Assembly (NCBI RefSeq): GCF_000340965.1
Contig: NZ_ANAY01000022.1
Span: 1-64,000 of the forward strand
From: Nocardiopsis kunsanensis DSM 44524
Lineage (GTDB): Bacteria > Actinomycetota > Actinomycetes > Streptosporangiales > Streptosporangiaceae
Length of the DNA stretch: 64,000 nucleotides
Direction: 5' to 3'
Each line of letters begins with the position of its first letter. Position 1 is the first letter of the stretch. Below, one piece after another: positions 46,130 through 54,799 of this stretch. The notes under the pieces are model-generated. The model was not told the DNA's origin. It did not search any database and saw nothing but the letters and a program-made list of their open reading frames with translations. The position numbers and the translations under genes are program-made.

Positions 46130-46501
46130 GTGAATCCTGAGGGAATGGACATGCAGGCCCTGCTCCAGCAGGCCCAGCAGATGCAGCAGCAGCTCGTCGA
46201 GGCACAGAAGTCCCTGGACGAGGCGGAGGTCGAGGGCAGCTCCGGCGGCGGCCTGGTCAAGGTCAAACTGAGCGGCCGCGGCCAGGTCGAGGACATCACC
46301 GTCGACCCCAAGGCGGTCGAGGCCTCCGACAGCGAGGAGTCGGCGCAGACCATCGCCGATCTCGTTCTCGCCGCGATCCGGGACGCCGAGGCACAGGTCG
46401 AGCGGATGCAGCAGGAGAAGATGGGTCCGCTCACCGAGGGCCTCGGCGGCATGCCCGGCGGCATGCCCGGAGGGATGCCCGGCGGCCTTCCCGGTATGTG
46501 A
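46130..46501 (+). CDS. Nucleoid-associated protein YbaB/EbfC
   Basis: This 123-aa protein begins MNPEGMDMQALLQQAQQMQQ with the long helix that dimerises in a tweezer shape. The beta-rich core GLVKVKLSGRGQVEDITVDP follows. It ends in tandem GGMP units. YbaB proteins bind DNA non-specifically and are encoded between dnaX and recR in most bacteria. The GTG start has GAGGGAG six bases upstream; ATG 46145 is an alternative. Confidence 0.9.
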   Translation: MNPEGMDMQALLQQAQQMQQQLVEAQKSLDEAEVEGSSGGGLVKVKLSGRGQVEDITVDPKAVEASDSEESAQTIADLVLAAIRDAEAQVERMQQEKMGPLTEGLGGMPGGMPGGMPGGLPGM

Positions 46502-46628
46502 TCTCCACCACGCGAACGACGGTGACGGCGGCCTTCTCGTGCGCGAGGGGTCGTCGGCACGGATAACGTGGACGGCGAGAGGGCACGTGGGCCGCCCCCG
46601 ACGAGTCGGTCCGATGAACGGGTAGGCG

Positions 46629-47228
46629 ATGTACGAAGGCGCGGTGCAGTCTCTGATCGACGAGCTCGGGCGGCTGCCCGGCGTCGGTCCGAAAAGCGCG
46701 CAGCGCATCGCCTTCCACCTGTTGTCCGCGGAACACGCGGACGTCAAACGCCTCGTCAACGCGCTTGTCGAGGTCAAGGAGAAAGTGCGGTTCTGCTCGG
46801 TCTGCGGCAACGTGGCCGAGGAGGAGCAGTGCCGTATCTGCCGTGACGCGCGCCGCGACCCCGCGGTCGTCTGTGTCGTCGAGGAATCCAAGGACGTCGT
46901 CGCCATCGAGCGCACCCGCGAGTTCCGGGGGCGCTACCACGTACTGGGTGGCGCGATCAGCCCCATCGAGGGGGTCGGACCCGATGACCTGCGTGTCAAG
47001 GAGCTCATGTCGCGCCTTGCCGACGGCCAGATCACCGAGATCATCCTCGCGACCGACCCCAATCTGGAAGGGGAGGCCACTGCGACCTACTTGGCGCGGT
47101 TGGTCAAACCCATGGGGCTGAAAGTCACACGCCTGGCCAGCGGGCTCCCCGTCGGCGGCGATCTCGAGTACGCCGACGAGGTCACGCTCGGCCGCGCGTT
47201 CGAAGGCCGCCGGAGCTTGGAGTTCTAA
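46629..47228 (+). CDS. recR: Recombination protein RecR
   Basis: This 199-aa protein acts with RecF/RecO to load RecA on gapped DNA. It has an N-terminal helix-hairpin-helix ([20 protein letters not shown]), the four-Cys zinc finger [16 protein letters not shown], a Toprim domain (CVVEESKD to [12 protein letters not shown]) and the C-terminal [13 protein letters not shown] block. All core features are intact. It follows ybaB by about 130 bases on the same strand. Confidence 0.95.
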   Translation: MYEGAVQSLIDELGRLPGVGPKSAQRIAFHLLSAEHADVKRLVNALVEVKEKVRFCSVCGNVAEEEQCRICRDARRDPAVVCVVEESKDVVAIERTREFRGRYHVLGGAISPIEGVGPDDLRVKELMSRLADGQITEIILATDPNLEGEATATYLARLVKPMGLKVTRLASGLPVGGDLEYADEVTLGRAFEGRRSLEF

Positions 47229-47408
47229 CTCACATTTGTCCATGATGCGGACGAAATCTGAGTAACTCCGGTTCGAGCGGGTAAGCCCGAACGCTGGTGC
47301 GTCAAGTCGCCACGCCATCCAACCGCAGGTCGGAGCAGGTGCGCGAGGTGCGAATGGCTACACTCCGTTGTTAATTGTCTTGATCCCAACTCCTCAGGAG
47401 CATCGATC

Positions 47409-48680
47409 GTGGCCCTAATCGTGCAGAAGTACGGTGGGTCTTCCGTCGCTGACGCGGAAGCCATCAAGCGAGTAGCCCAAAGGATCGTGGCTCAGAAAAA
47501 GGCGGGACATGACGTCGTGGTCGTCGTCTCCGCCATGGGCGACACGACCGACGAACTTCTGGACCTTGCTGAGAAGGTCTCCCCGATGCCGCCGGCTCGC
47601 GAGCTCGACATGCTCGTGACGGCGGGTGAGCGCATGTCCATGGCTGTCGTGGCGATGGCGATCGAGGACCTCGGGTACGAGGCGCGCTCCTTCACCGGCT
47701 CCCAGGCCGGTGTCATCACCACTTCCCTGCACGGCAACGCGAAGATCATCGACGTCACGCCCGGCCGTATCCAGGAGGCCGTGGGCGAGGGCGCGATCTG
47801 CATCGTCGCCGGTTTCCAGGGCGTCTCCCAGGACACCAAGGACATCACCTCGCTGGGCCGCGGCGGCTCCGACACGACCGCCGTCGCGCTCGCCGGTGCC
47901 CTGAACGCCGACGCCTGCGAGATCTACAGTGACGTCGACGGTGTCTTCACCGCCGACCCGCGTGTCGTTCCTTCTGCCCGCAGGATCCCCCAGCTCTCCT
48001 ACGAGGAGATGTTGGAGATGGCCGCGAGCGGAACCAAGATCCTGCATCTGCGCTGCGTCGAGTACGCACGGCAGTACAACATCCCGCTGCACGTCCGTTC
48101 GTCGTTCAGCCAGAAGCCCGGAACCTGGATCGTTTCGGAAGTCGAGGAAAGCGAAGGCATGGAACAGCCGATCATCTCCGGGGTCTCCCACGACCGGAGC
48201 GAAGCCAAGATCACCGTCGTCGGAGTGCCCGACAAGGTCGGTGAGGCCGCCACGATCTTCAAGGCCCTCGCGGACGCCGAGATCAACATCGACATGATCG
48301 TGCAGAACGTCTCGGCGGTCTCCACGTCGCGCACCGACATCTCCTTCACGGTCCCCAAGGATTCCGGGAAGGAAGCGGTCGCCGCACTGAAGAAGGTCCA
48401 GGAGAAGGTCGGATACGACTCCCTGCGCTACGACGACCAGATCGGCAAGGTCTCGCTGATCGGCGCAGGCATGCGTTCCTACCCGGGTGTGACCGCCCGC
48501 TTCTTCGACGCGATCGCGGCCTCGGCCACCAACGTCGAGATGATCTCCACTTCCGAGATCCGGATCTCGGTCATCGTGGAGGAGGACCAGATCGACGCGG
48601 CCGTGCGCGCTGCCCACACCGAGTTCCAGCTCGACTCCGACCAGGTCGAGGCTGTCGTTTACGGAGGTACCGGCCGATGA
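47409..48680 (+). CDS. lysC: Aspartokinase, with internal start for a beta subunit
   Basis: It phosphorylates aspartate, the first step to lysine, diaminopimelate, threonine and methionine. The 423-aa protein starts [12 protein letters not shown] and contains the kinase block [13 protein letters not shown]. Two ACT domains (about 265-420) bind lysine and threonine for feedback. An in-frame ATG at 48159 ([17 protein letters not shown]), preceded by GAGGAAA and GAAGG, matches the beta-subunit start known from Corynebacterium. It would give a 173-aa regulatory subunit. The GTG start follows AGGAG by eight bases; that AGGAG is paired in a small CTCCT/AGGAG stem. The stop overlaps asd by four bases. 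Confidence 0.95.
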   Translation: MALIVQKYGGSSVADAEAIKRVAQRIVAQKKAGHDVVVVVSAMGDTTDELLDLAEKVSPMPPARELDMLVTAGERMSMAVVAMAIEDLGYEARSFTGSQAGVITTSLHGNAKIIDVTPGRIQEAVGEGAICIVAGFQGVSQDTKDITSLGRGGSDTTAVALAGALNADACEIYSDVDGVFTADPRVVPSARRIPQLSYEEMLEMAASGTKILHLRCVEYARQYNIPLHVRSSFSQKPGTWIVSEVEESEGMEQPIISGVSHDRSEAKITVVGVPDKVGEAATIFKALADAEINIDMIVQNVSAVSTSRTDISFTVPKDSGKEAVAALKKVQEKVGYDSLRYDDQIGKVSLIGAGMRSYPGVTARFFDAIAASATNVEMISTSEIRISVIVEEDQIDAAVRAAHTEFQLDSDQVEAVVYGGTGR

Positions 48681-49738
48681 GCAACCGTCTTCCCACCCTC
48701 GCCGTCGTCGGCGCGACCGGCGCAGTCGGCTCCGTCATGCGCGACATCCTCACCGAGCGCCCGAACGTGTGGGGCGAGATCCGCCTGATCGCCTCCCCGC
48801 GCAGCGCCGGCAAGGTCCTGAGCGTGCGCGGTGAGGACGTCACCGTGCAGGCCCTGGCACCCGAGGTCTTCGACGGTGTCGACGTGGCCATGTTCGACGT
48901 GCCCGACGAGGTCTCCAAGGAATGGGCCCCGGTCGCTGCCGCCCGCGGCGCCGTGGCCGTCGACAACTCCGGGGCCTTCCGTCTGGACCCCGACGTCCCG
49001 CTGGTCGTGCCCGAGGTCAACGCGGACCAGGTCGGCAACCGGCCGCGCGGCATCATCGCCAACCCCAACTGCACGACCCTGTCGATGATCGTGGCCATCG
49101 GTGCCCTGCACCGCGCCTACGGCGTCAAGGACCTGGTCGTCTCCTCCTACCAGGCCGCCTCCGGCTCCGGTCAGGAAGGTATCGACACCCTGCGCGACCA
49201 GACGGCGACCGTGGCCGCCGAACGCAACCTGGGCAACGAGGCCGGTGACGTGCGCGCCGCTGTCGATGAACTGGGCCCGTTCCCGGCCCCGCTGGCCTAC
49301 AACGTCGTGCCGTGGGCCGGTTCGCTCAAGGACGACGGCTACTCCTCCGAGGAGCTGAAGGTCCGCAACGAGTCCCGCAAGATCCTGGGGCTGCCGGACC
49401 TGCGTGTGGCCGCCACCTGTGTGCGTGTTCCGGTCATCACCACCCACGCCCTGACCGTCCACGCCACCTTCGACAGCGAGGTCCCGGCCGAGGACGCGCG
49501 CAAGCTCCTGGCCAACGCCGAGGGTGTGGAGGTTCTGGACGACCCGGCCAAGGGCGAGTTCCCGACCCCGGCAGACGTCGTGGGCACCGACCCGACCTGG
49601 GTCGGCCGTATCCGCCAGTCGATCGACGACCCGACGTCGCTGGACCTGTTCCTGTGCGGCGACAACCTGCGCAAGGGCGCTGCCCTGAACACCGCGCAGA
49701 TCGCCGAGGTCGTGGCTCGGGAGTTCACTCAGGACTGA
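48677..49738 (+). CDS. asd: Aspartate-semialdehyde dehydrogenase
   Basis: It reduces aspartyl phosphate to aspartate semialdehyde with NADPH. The 353-aa protein has the nucleotide loop [16 protein letters not shown], the active-site Cys132 in NPNCTTLSM, and the catalytic His region [16 protein letters not shown]. The ATG overlaps the lysC stop (ATGA), the usual coupled arrangement. It supplies diaminopimelate for cell wall and lysine. It is followed by a 16-bp hairpin terminator. Confidence 0.95.
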   Translation: MSNRLPTLAVVGATGAVGSVMRDILTERPNVWGEIRLIASPRSAGKVLSVRGEDVTVQALAPEVFDGVDVAMFDVPDEVSKEWAPVAAARGAVAVDNSGAFRLDPDVPLVVPEVNADQVGNRPRGIIANPNCTTLSMIVAIGALHRAYGVKDLVVSSYQAASGSGQEGIDTLRDQTATVAAERNLGNEAGDVRAAVDELGPFPAPLAYNVVPWAGSLKDDGYSSEELKVRNESRKILGLPDLRVAATCVRVPVITTHALTVHATFDSEVPAEDARKLLANAEGVEVLDDPAKGEFPTPADVVGTDPTWVGRIRQSIDDPTSLDLFLCGDNLRKGAALNTAQIAEVVAREFTQD

Positions 49739-49756
49739 TCCGAGGCACCGACACCG

Positions 49757-49795
49757 CGCCGCCGTCGACGGACCGTTCCTCCGTCGGCGGCGGCG
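49757..49795. terminator. Terminator between asd and the GntR gene
   Basis: A 16-bp stem with one G-T pair and a 7-base loop. The arms are CGCCGCCGTCGACGGA and TCCGTCGGCGGCGGCG. It can serve both convergent genes. Confidence 0.85.
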
Positions 49796-49813
49796 TTCCT
49801 GTGGGCGGCCCCT

Positions 49814-50551
49814 TCACCCGGGCTCGGCGGGGTTGCGCGGCCGTGGCAGGGAGAGTCGGTAGACGAGTCGGCACTGGTCCGTGGTGCTGACGAGGTCGGA
49901 GGTCTCCACGGGGCGGCCGCCGCAGTAGTGGGTGCGTTCGACGACCAAGGCCGGGGTGCCCGCCGATGCACACAGCAGTGCGGCCTCGGCCTCACGCAGG
50001 GCCCGTAGGCACACCTCCTCCACGACCCCGTCCACGGGGTGGCCCGCGGCTTCGAGCCGGTCGAGCAGGCCGTCACCGGGTTCGGCGTCGAAAGGGGTGT
50101 GTGGGGTGCCCGTGGTGACCAGGGCCGGTTCCCACGACAGGTGCAGGGCCACGGGGGTGTCCAGCGCCATGCCGAGTGCGGAGGTCAGGTAGACCGGGTC
50201 GCCCCGGCGCAGGCGCAGACGCGTGGAGACGGGCGGTTGCCCGGGCTGCTGTTCGGTGCCCTCGACCTCGCGGCGCAGGCCTCCCATGCCGGGGACCGAG
50301 CTGGTGTCGGTACGCAGGACGCGGACCCGCGCGGGGTCCTCGCGCACGAAGTACCCCGAGCCCTGCCGGGCCTCGACGACACCTTCCATGGCGAGCAGCC
50401 GCAGGGCGGCGCGGGAGACCTGTTCGCTGACCCGGTAGTTGCGGGCGAGGCGGGTTCGGGACGGCAGGCGTGTGCCGGGGACCAGCTCACCGCGCAGGAT
50501 CGGGCGCCGGAGTTGGTCGGCGAGCCAGACGTAGCGTGGTTGCCTCTCCAC
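49814..50551 (-). CDS. GntR family regulator with UTRA domain
   Basis: This 245-aa protein has an N-terminal winged helix (PSRTRLARNYRVSEQVSRAA; EGVVEARQGSGYFVRED) and a C-terminal UTRA effector domain of the HutC subfamily (about 85-240). Such regulators respond to small metabolites. It stands alone beside a long non-coding region, and no catabolic gene is adjacent. A CTACT-CGAT-AGTAG dyad lies about 150 bases upstream and may be its operator. Confidence 0.85.
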   Translation of the reverse strand: MERQPRYVWLADQLRRPILRGELVPGTRLPSRTRLARNYRVSEQVSRAALRLLAMEGVVEARQGSGYFVREDPARVRVLRTDTSSVPGMGGLRREVEGTEQQPGQPPVSTRLRLRRGDPVYLTSALGMALDTPVALHLSWEPALVTTGTPHTPFDAEPGDGLLDRLEAAGHPVDGVVEEVCLRALREAEAALLCASAGTPALVVERTHYCGGRPVETSDLVSTTDQCRLVYRLSLPRPRNPAEPG

Positions 50552-50697
50552 GGCTCAGGTGTTCCCGGCGGTCGCCGAAACGGTCGCGGGTGTGACTCTG
50601 TGGTGATTCAAGTCTGGGTGGTCGGGAGTGAACCTGCCAGATCGCCGAAGCTCGCCCATGTTCCCAGTAAAGCAGCGAAAAACCCTGGTAGAAGCCC

Positions 50698-50711
50698 CTA
50701 CTCGATAGTAG
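50698..50711. promoter_or_regulatory. Dyad upstream of the GntR gene
   Basis: CTACT-CGAT-AGTAG, perfect 5-bp arms, lies 147 bases before the regulator start. Size and placement suit a GntR-family operator. Confidence 0.35.
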
Positions 50712-50934
50712 TCCCACTCCCGTCGGTTCCACCGGTCCATGGCTGCCCGGCTTCGGGGCACCAGCGGGCCCCACGACGCCCCGATGGTCCGTACCGGTTA
50801 CCACTTGGTTCCATCATGTGACTCCGCGGGAAAGACCTGGAGGCGCTCAATGGACCGGAGCAGCGTCGAAAGCCCACTGAGGAAGACCGCGATTCCACGT
50901 CCCGCCACATCTGCTTCTTGGCGTTGATGGTGGC

Positions 50935-50968
50935 GGGGTGGTTTGGGGTTGGGTTTGGGGTTGTGGGG
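50935..50968 (+). other. G-quadruplex-forming run
   Basis: Five G-tracts (GGGG at 50935, 50945, 50957 and 50965; GGG at 50951) are separated by loops of 2-6 mostly T bases. This satisfies the usual G3+N1-7 rule with one spare tract. Confidence 0.75.
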
Positions 50969-51102
50969 TTTCTTGTGGTGCCGGGTGATGGTTCGTCGGG
51001 GTCGGGAATTGTAGCCCGGCCGGGTCTGCGCAACCCGCTTCCGCGCCGCCCCCGGTTCTGATTCCCGGTGCTCATGGTGGCGGGGGTGTGGTGGGCTGGC
51101 CC

Positions 51103-51370
51103 CGGCGCCTCGGGGTGTGCGCTGCGACCCTTTGCGCCGGGCTTCCCGACCCTTGTCGACGACCCCCCACACCCCGGCGCCCGGCTGCCAAAGGAACGGT
51201 GGGCGCTTTCCTCCCCCTGTGGCGGGCCATTGTGACCACCGCTGGCGGCGTGTGCGCGGTGACTCGCTCCTGCGAAGGCACAGGCCGGGCCTTCGGGCCT
51301 TCGGGCCTGGCCCCGCCTGCTCCCGGCGGGACATTGAGGCCGGGGCAGTCTGGCGTGCGCGCTCCTCCGG
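51103..51370 (+). repeat. Inverted repeat arm 1
   Basis: This arm aligns with the reverse complement of 51679-51947. Exact blocks include 19 bases CGGCGCCTCGGGGTGTGCG (51103-51121) and 20 bases CTCGCTCCTGCGAAGGCACA (51263-51282). Similarity is clear at both ends and patchier in the middle. Confidence 0.75.
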
Positions 51371-51511
51371 AAAGGCCCTGACCTCGTGGACCTTGCTCAC
51401 GGAGCCGGCTTCAACCGTCGATCTTGCTACCAGAGCCGACCCCGAGCCCCGGTAGTGCCGGTCTTGCTCGTGGGGCCGGTCTCGGCGGTTGTTGGTGCTC
51501 TTGCGGGCACT

Positions 51512-51523
51512 GAAAACGTTTTC
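51512..51523. promoter_or_regulatory. LacI-type operator-like palindrome
   Basis: GAAAACGTTTTC is a perfect 12-bp palindrome centred on CG, the hallmark of LacI/CcpA-type operators. It sits between the two inverted arms, far from any gene start. Confidence 0.4.
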
Positions 51524-51678
51524 TGCTGCCTGTATGAGCACTGACACCGGCCGCCGGAGCCCGGTCGAGCCTTGCTCCCCTCCGCGGTCAAAAAACGGCC
51601 CGGACGTGGTCGCGGAAGGGGGAGCAGCGCCCCTGGGAGGTAGCAGGCCCCTCCCAGCTCCACCGATGAGTGGAGATT

Positions 51679-51947
51679 CTCCGACGGAGGGCACACACAC
51701 CTGCCACCCCTGGCCGCAATGCTGTGCCGGGAGTGCCGGGGCCAGGCCCGAAGGGCCGGCTTGTGCCTTCGCAGGAGCGAGCAACCGTGCCCACGCCTCG
51801 ACCGTTGACCGCAATGGCCCGCCCCTGGGGGTTGGTCGTGCCCCCACACTTCTTCGGGCGGACGGTTGGTCTGCGGCCGTTGGGTGTTCGGCGGCGAGAG
51901 CGGGCCGGCCCGGCGCCAAGGGGTGGACCGCACACCCCGAGGCGCCG
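51679..51947 (-). repeat. Inverted repeat arm 2
   Basis: Reverse-complement partner of 51103-51370. The exact blocks fall at 51929-51947 and 51762-51781, in mirrored order. The spacer between arms is about 310 bases. Confidence 0.75.
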
Positions 51948-52205
51948 CGAACAACCCCGCACAACGCCGCACCCTTCAGCGGGTGCCGGGTATGTGGCGG
52001 GGCGCCGATGCGGGTTGCGGGAAGCCCCGGCCGGGCTACGCTCGACGCTCCGACGAACACCACCCACCTACCACCGGTCCAACAGGTCTGCACCCACCTG
52101 CCACCAGTCCATGAGCGGCTCGGACCGCCAGGCCGACTGTGGATTCGGAACACCGCAGGAGAAACGCCCGGAGCTCCTCGGAGAAGGGACGAGCGAGACA
52201 GGATA

Positions 52206-52220
52206 GTTACTCTGAGTAAC
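52206..52220. promoter_or_regulatory. Perfect dyad before the PLDc_N gene
   Basis: GTTACTC-T-GAGTAAC lies 30 bases upstream of the start codon. It shares TTACTCT..GTAA with the amidase upstream dyad at 20767-20781. Confidence 0.45.
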
Positions 52221-52249
52221 GTTATGCGTACTTCATGTATGGGGGAGAC

Positions 52250-52612
52250 ATGATCACACAACTCGCAGACGCCACGAGTGCACCCGAGTTCGGCTGGGTG
52301 GCCGTCCTCTTCGGGGTGGTCATGGGGTTGCTGGCTCTGGCCGTGCTGGTCCTCGTCATCGCCGCGATCATCTCCACCCTGATCAACCCCGACACCACGG
52401 CCGGCGGCAAGCTCCTGTGGGTGGTCCTCATCCTCTGGCTCCCGATCGTCGGCGCGGTGGCCTGGTTCGTGGTCGGACGCAAGCGTCACCTCAACCGGCT
52501 CCTCGGTATCGACAAGGGCAGGGCCCGCCACGGCGGTCCTCCCAGCGTCGGGAACCACAGCGACAACCCCTCGCCCCAGTCCGATCTGGGACCGGGTGCG
52601 GGTACTGCCTGA
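52250..52612 (+). CDS. Small membrane protein with PLDc_N (phospholipase D-like N-terminal) domain
   Basis: This 120-aa protein has two membrane helices (about 15-42 and 55-75), the domain signature LINPDTTAGGKLLWVVLILW with LPIVGAVAWFVVGR, and a hydrophilic tail. The same domain begins cardiolipin synthases but here stands alone. GGGGGAG lies just upstream of ATG 52250; ATG 52235 is an alternative. Function unknown, probably at the membrane. Confidence 0.75.
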   Translation: MITQLADATSAPEFGWVAVLFGVVMGLLALAVLVLVIAAIISTLINPDTTAGGKLLWVVLILWLPIVGAVAWFVVGRKRHLNRLLGIDKGRARHGGPPSVGNHSDNPSPQSDLGPGAGTA

Positions 52613-52659
52613 CGGGCAGCACCGCACGAAGGACACCGACGAGTTCCTCGGGGGACCGG

Positions 52660-53301
52660 ATGACCAAGCAGACCGACATCGCTCGGGCCGTGGTGGAGGA
52701 GGCCGGGACCACTCTCGCGGCCGAGGCCGGGATCAGGATGGGGGACAAACCCGCCGCTCTGTGGCAACTCCTGGTACTGGTCAACCTCGTGTCCGCGCGG
52801 ATCTCGGCGCGGATCGCGATGGACGCCGCGCACGAACTGAACAGGGCGGGCGGAACCACCCCGGACGGTATGGCCCGGCTGAGCTGGCAGGAACGTGTGG
52901 ACGCTCTGGGCAGGGGACACTACGTCCGTTACGACGAGAGCACCGCGACCCGGCTCGGCCAGTGCGCCGAGTTGGCACAAGAGGAGTGCAAGGGCGACCT
53001 GCGCCGCCTCGCCGGCGACCACGAGCGCACCCGTCTGATGTCCGGACTGCAGCGCTTCCCCGGTGTGGGCCCGACCGGTGCCGCGATCTTCTGCCGCGAG
53101 GTCCAGGCGGTCTGGCCGTGGCTTCGACCCTTCACCGACAAGCTCACCCGGACCGGCGCCGAAAGGCTCGGCCTGCCCGGGGAGGAGAACGACCTCGGTG
53201 GACTGGTCGAGGGCGATGACATGGCCGCCCTGGCCGCGGGCCTCACCCGGGTCGCTCGCGACGGGGACCTCGTCACCCGGATCCGCGACCGGGCAGGCTG
53301 A
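52660..53301 (+). CDS. Helix-hairpin-helix protein, DNA-glycosylase-like
   Basis: This 213-aa protein is mostly helical with one clear HhH motif (LQRFPGVGPTGAAIFC, about 130-145). The segment TDKLTRTGAERLGL lies where endonuclease III-type glycosylases have their catalytic Asp (VDTHVxRVxxRLG). The 4Fe-4S Cys cluster of EndoIII and the typical Lys are absent. It could be an atypical base-excision enzyme or a DNA-binding relative. ATG 52660 with GGGGGA is chosen. It lies 47 bases after the PLDc_N gene. Confidence 0.6.
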   Translation: MTKQTDIARAVVEEAGTTLAAEAGIRMGDKPAALWQLLVLVNLVSARISARIAMDAAHELNRAGGTTPDGMARLSWQERVDALGRGHYVRYDESTATRLGQCAELAQEECKGDLRRLAGDHERTRLMSGLQRFPGVGPTGAAIFCREVQAVWPWLRPFTDKLTRTGAERLGLPGEENDLGGLVEGDDMAALAAGLTRVARDGDLVTRIRDRAG

Positions 53302-53363
53302 ACAATCCCGGCCCTCCGGTGGTGTACTTGTGGTCCGCACCCCAGGAGGACGGAGACGGCACC

Positions 53364-53885
53364 ATGCCCGAGGCGACCGACGACGACCGGAGCCGGACCG
53401 GCCCGTTCACCCCCGTGGTGACACCGCAGTGGCCCGCCCACGCCGCCGCCGTCTGGGCGTTCCTGTTCGGACTGGTCAGCCTGTACTGGGCGGCGGGCGG
53501 CACATGGCTGCTGGACACGATCGGGGAGTCGGTCACCGCACCGGCCCAGGAGAACGCCCCCGCCATGGTGGCCACCGTGTGGGCCTCGGCCCTCGTGAAG
53601 CTCGCGGCCGTGGTAGCGGCGCTGGGCCTGGTGCAGCGCTGGGGACAGATCTTCCCCCGCTGGTTCCTGCTCGGCGGCGGATGGCTCGCGGCGGGGCTCC
53701 TCCTCCTGTACGGCGGGGCCGGGATCGTCCAGCAGGCACTCATGGCCACCGGTGCCATCGGGGTCTCCGACACCTTCGCGCCCGTCCTGTACTGGCACCT
53801 GTTCCTGTGGTCGCCGTTCTGGCTGCTGGGCGGGGTGTTCTTCGCCCTCGCCACCGTCCACCTGACACGGTGCACCCGCCGGTGA
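53364..53885 (+). CDS. DUF3995-like integral membrane protein
   Basis: This 173-aa protein has a hydrophilic N-terminus and four membrane helices (about 27-47, 67-90, 100-122 and 140-165). WAFLFGLVSLYWAAGGTWLLDTIG at the first helix resembles the DUF3995 family, from memory. GGAG eight bases before ATG 53364 fixes the start. It follows the HhH gene by 62 bases and converges with the cupin gene. Function unknown. Confidence 0.6.
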   Translation: MPEATDDDRSRTGPFTPVVTPQWPAHAAAVWAFLFGLVSLYWAAGGTWLLDTIGESVTAPAQENAPAMVATVWASALVKLAAVVAALGLVQRWGQIFPRWFLLGGGWLAAGLLLLYGGAGIVQQALMATGAIGVSDTFAPVLYWHLFLWSPFWLLGGVFFALATVHLTRCTRR

Positions 53886-53908
53886 CCCCGTCCCCGGCTG
53901 AGCACCGG

Positions 53909-54688
53909 TCAGCGTGCCTCGAAGTCGGCGAAGTCGAAACCCGGTGAGACGAAGCAGCTGACCAGGGTCTCCTCCTCGGAGAGCGGGTGAGCGGCCTGCC
54001 ACGTGCCGGCGGGGACCAGGACCTGGAGGCTTTCGCCCCTCTCGACCTCGGGCCCCAGCACGACGTCGCCCTTGTACTCGGGTGTTTCCCCGGTGCCGCC
54101 GAACTCCAACAGCATCGGTCCGCCCCTGTTGAAGACCCACATCTCGTCGGAGCTCACACGGTGCCAGCGGGAGGTCTCCTCCGGCGGAAGCAGGAACTGG
54201 ATGCCGGTGGCGGTGGAGCGTGCTCCGGAGGAACCGTCCGGACGGAGCTGTTCATCGGTGCGCCAGGTCTGCCGGTACCAACCGCCCTCGGGATGGGGCC
54301 ACAGGTCCAGGAGTTCGGCCGTGGCGGGACGCTTCTCCACGGCGGCGTACCAGTTCCACGGGTCGCGGCGCAGAAAGCGCACCCCCACGACGGCCTCGCG
54401 GGGGATCGGACCGTAGATGTGCGGGAAGAGCATCTCCGGTCCCACCCCGGGCGGGGGCGCGGGGTCGGCCGCCTCCCAACGCACGTCGGACCCGACGGCC
54501 GCGGTGTCGACGACCAGCACGACCATCGGCTCGGAGGCCTCTGTGTACAGCGTGTTGGCCACCGCCAGCAGGGTCGTCTCGTCCGGGGAAGCGTGCATGA
54601 ACCCCTGGCTGTACAGGGAATCGGCCTCGATGGTGTCACCATCGGAGCTCCAGCGCTCGAGTTCGGTCAGGTGCAGGACATGGGTCAT
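53909..54688 (-). CDS. DUF952-cupin fusion protein
   Basis: This 259-aa protein seems to contain two domains. Residues 1-110 resemble DUF952, an ADP-ribosyltransferase-like fold (THVLHLTELERW; QGFMHASPDETTLLAVAN; PHIYGPIPREAVVGVRFL). Residues 120-259 form a cupin_5/DUF985 barrel (HPEGGWYRQTWR; SRWHRVSSDEMWVFNRG; CFVSPGFDFADFE). The start at ATG 54688 lacks a clear ribosome site and may be leaderless. No pathway partner is adjacent; the reaction is unknown. Confidence 0.7.
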   Translation of the reverse strand: MTHVLHLTELERWSSDGDTIEADSLYSQGFMHASPDETTLLAVANTLYTEASEPMVVLVVDTAAVGSDVRWEAADPAPPPGVGPEMLFPHIYGPIPREAVVGVRFLRRDPWNWYAAVEKRPATAELLDLWPHPEGGWYRQTWRTDEQLRPDGSSGARSTATGIQFLLPPEETSRWHRVSSDEMWVFNRGGPMLLEFGGTGETPEYKGDVVLGPEVERGESLQVLVPAGTWQAAHPLSEEETLVSCFVSPGFDFADFEAR

Positions 54689-54742
54689 GCGGTGACCGTA
54701 CACCGGCCCGGGCCGACGCACCCGACACGGTCACGCGCACGA

Positions 54743-54780
54743 GGAAGACCCCGGCCGGAGCGCTCCGGCCGGGGTCTTCC
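54743..54780 (-). terminator. Terminator of the pdh operon
   Basis: A perfect 38-bp palindrome (half: GGAAGACCCCGGCCGGAGC) lies 20 bases past the E2 stop. Confidence 0.88.
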
Positions 54781-54799
54781 GCACGTGTGCGGGCGGTGC

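Larger units (their letters stand above)
50552..52249. other. 1.7-kb non-coding region with large inverted repeat
   Basis: No reading frame here has actinobacterial codon bias with a recognisable product. Several overlapping frames exist only because of GC richness. The region holds a G-quadruplex-like run, two ~270-bp inverted arms, a GAAAACGTTTTC palindrome between them, and a promoter dyad for the next gene. Each is listed separately. Confidence 0.6.

Noticed and set aside
51088-52206. Overlapping frames on both strands in the inverted-repeat region
   Set aside because: The two antiparallel frames give similar peptides only because the DNA arms are inverted copies. Composition is Arg/Pro/Gly-rich, there is no ribosome site, and codon bias is absent.
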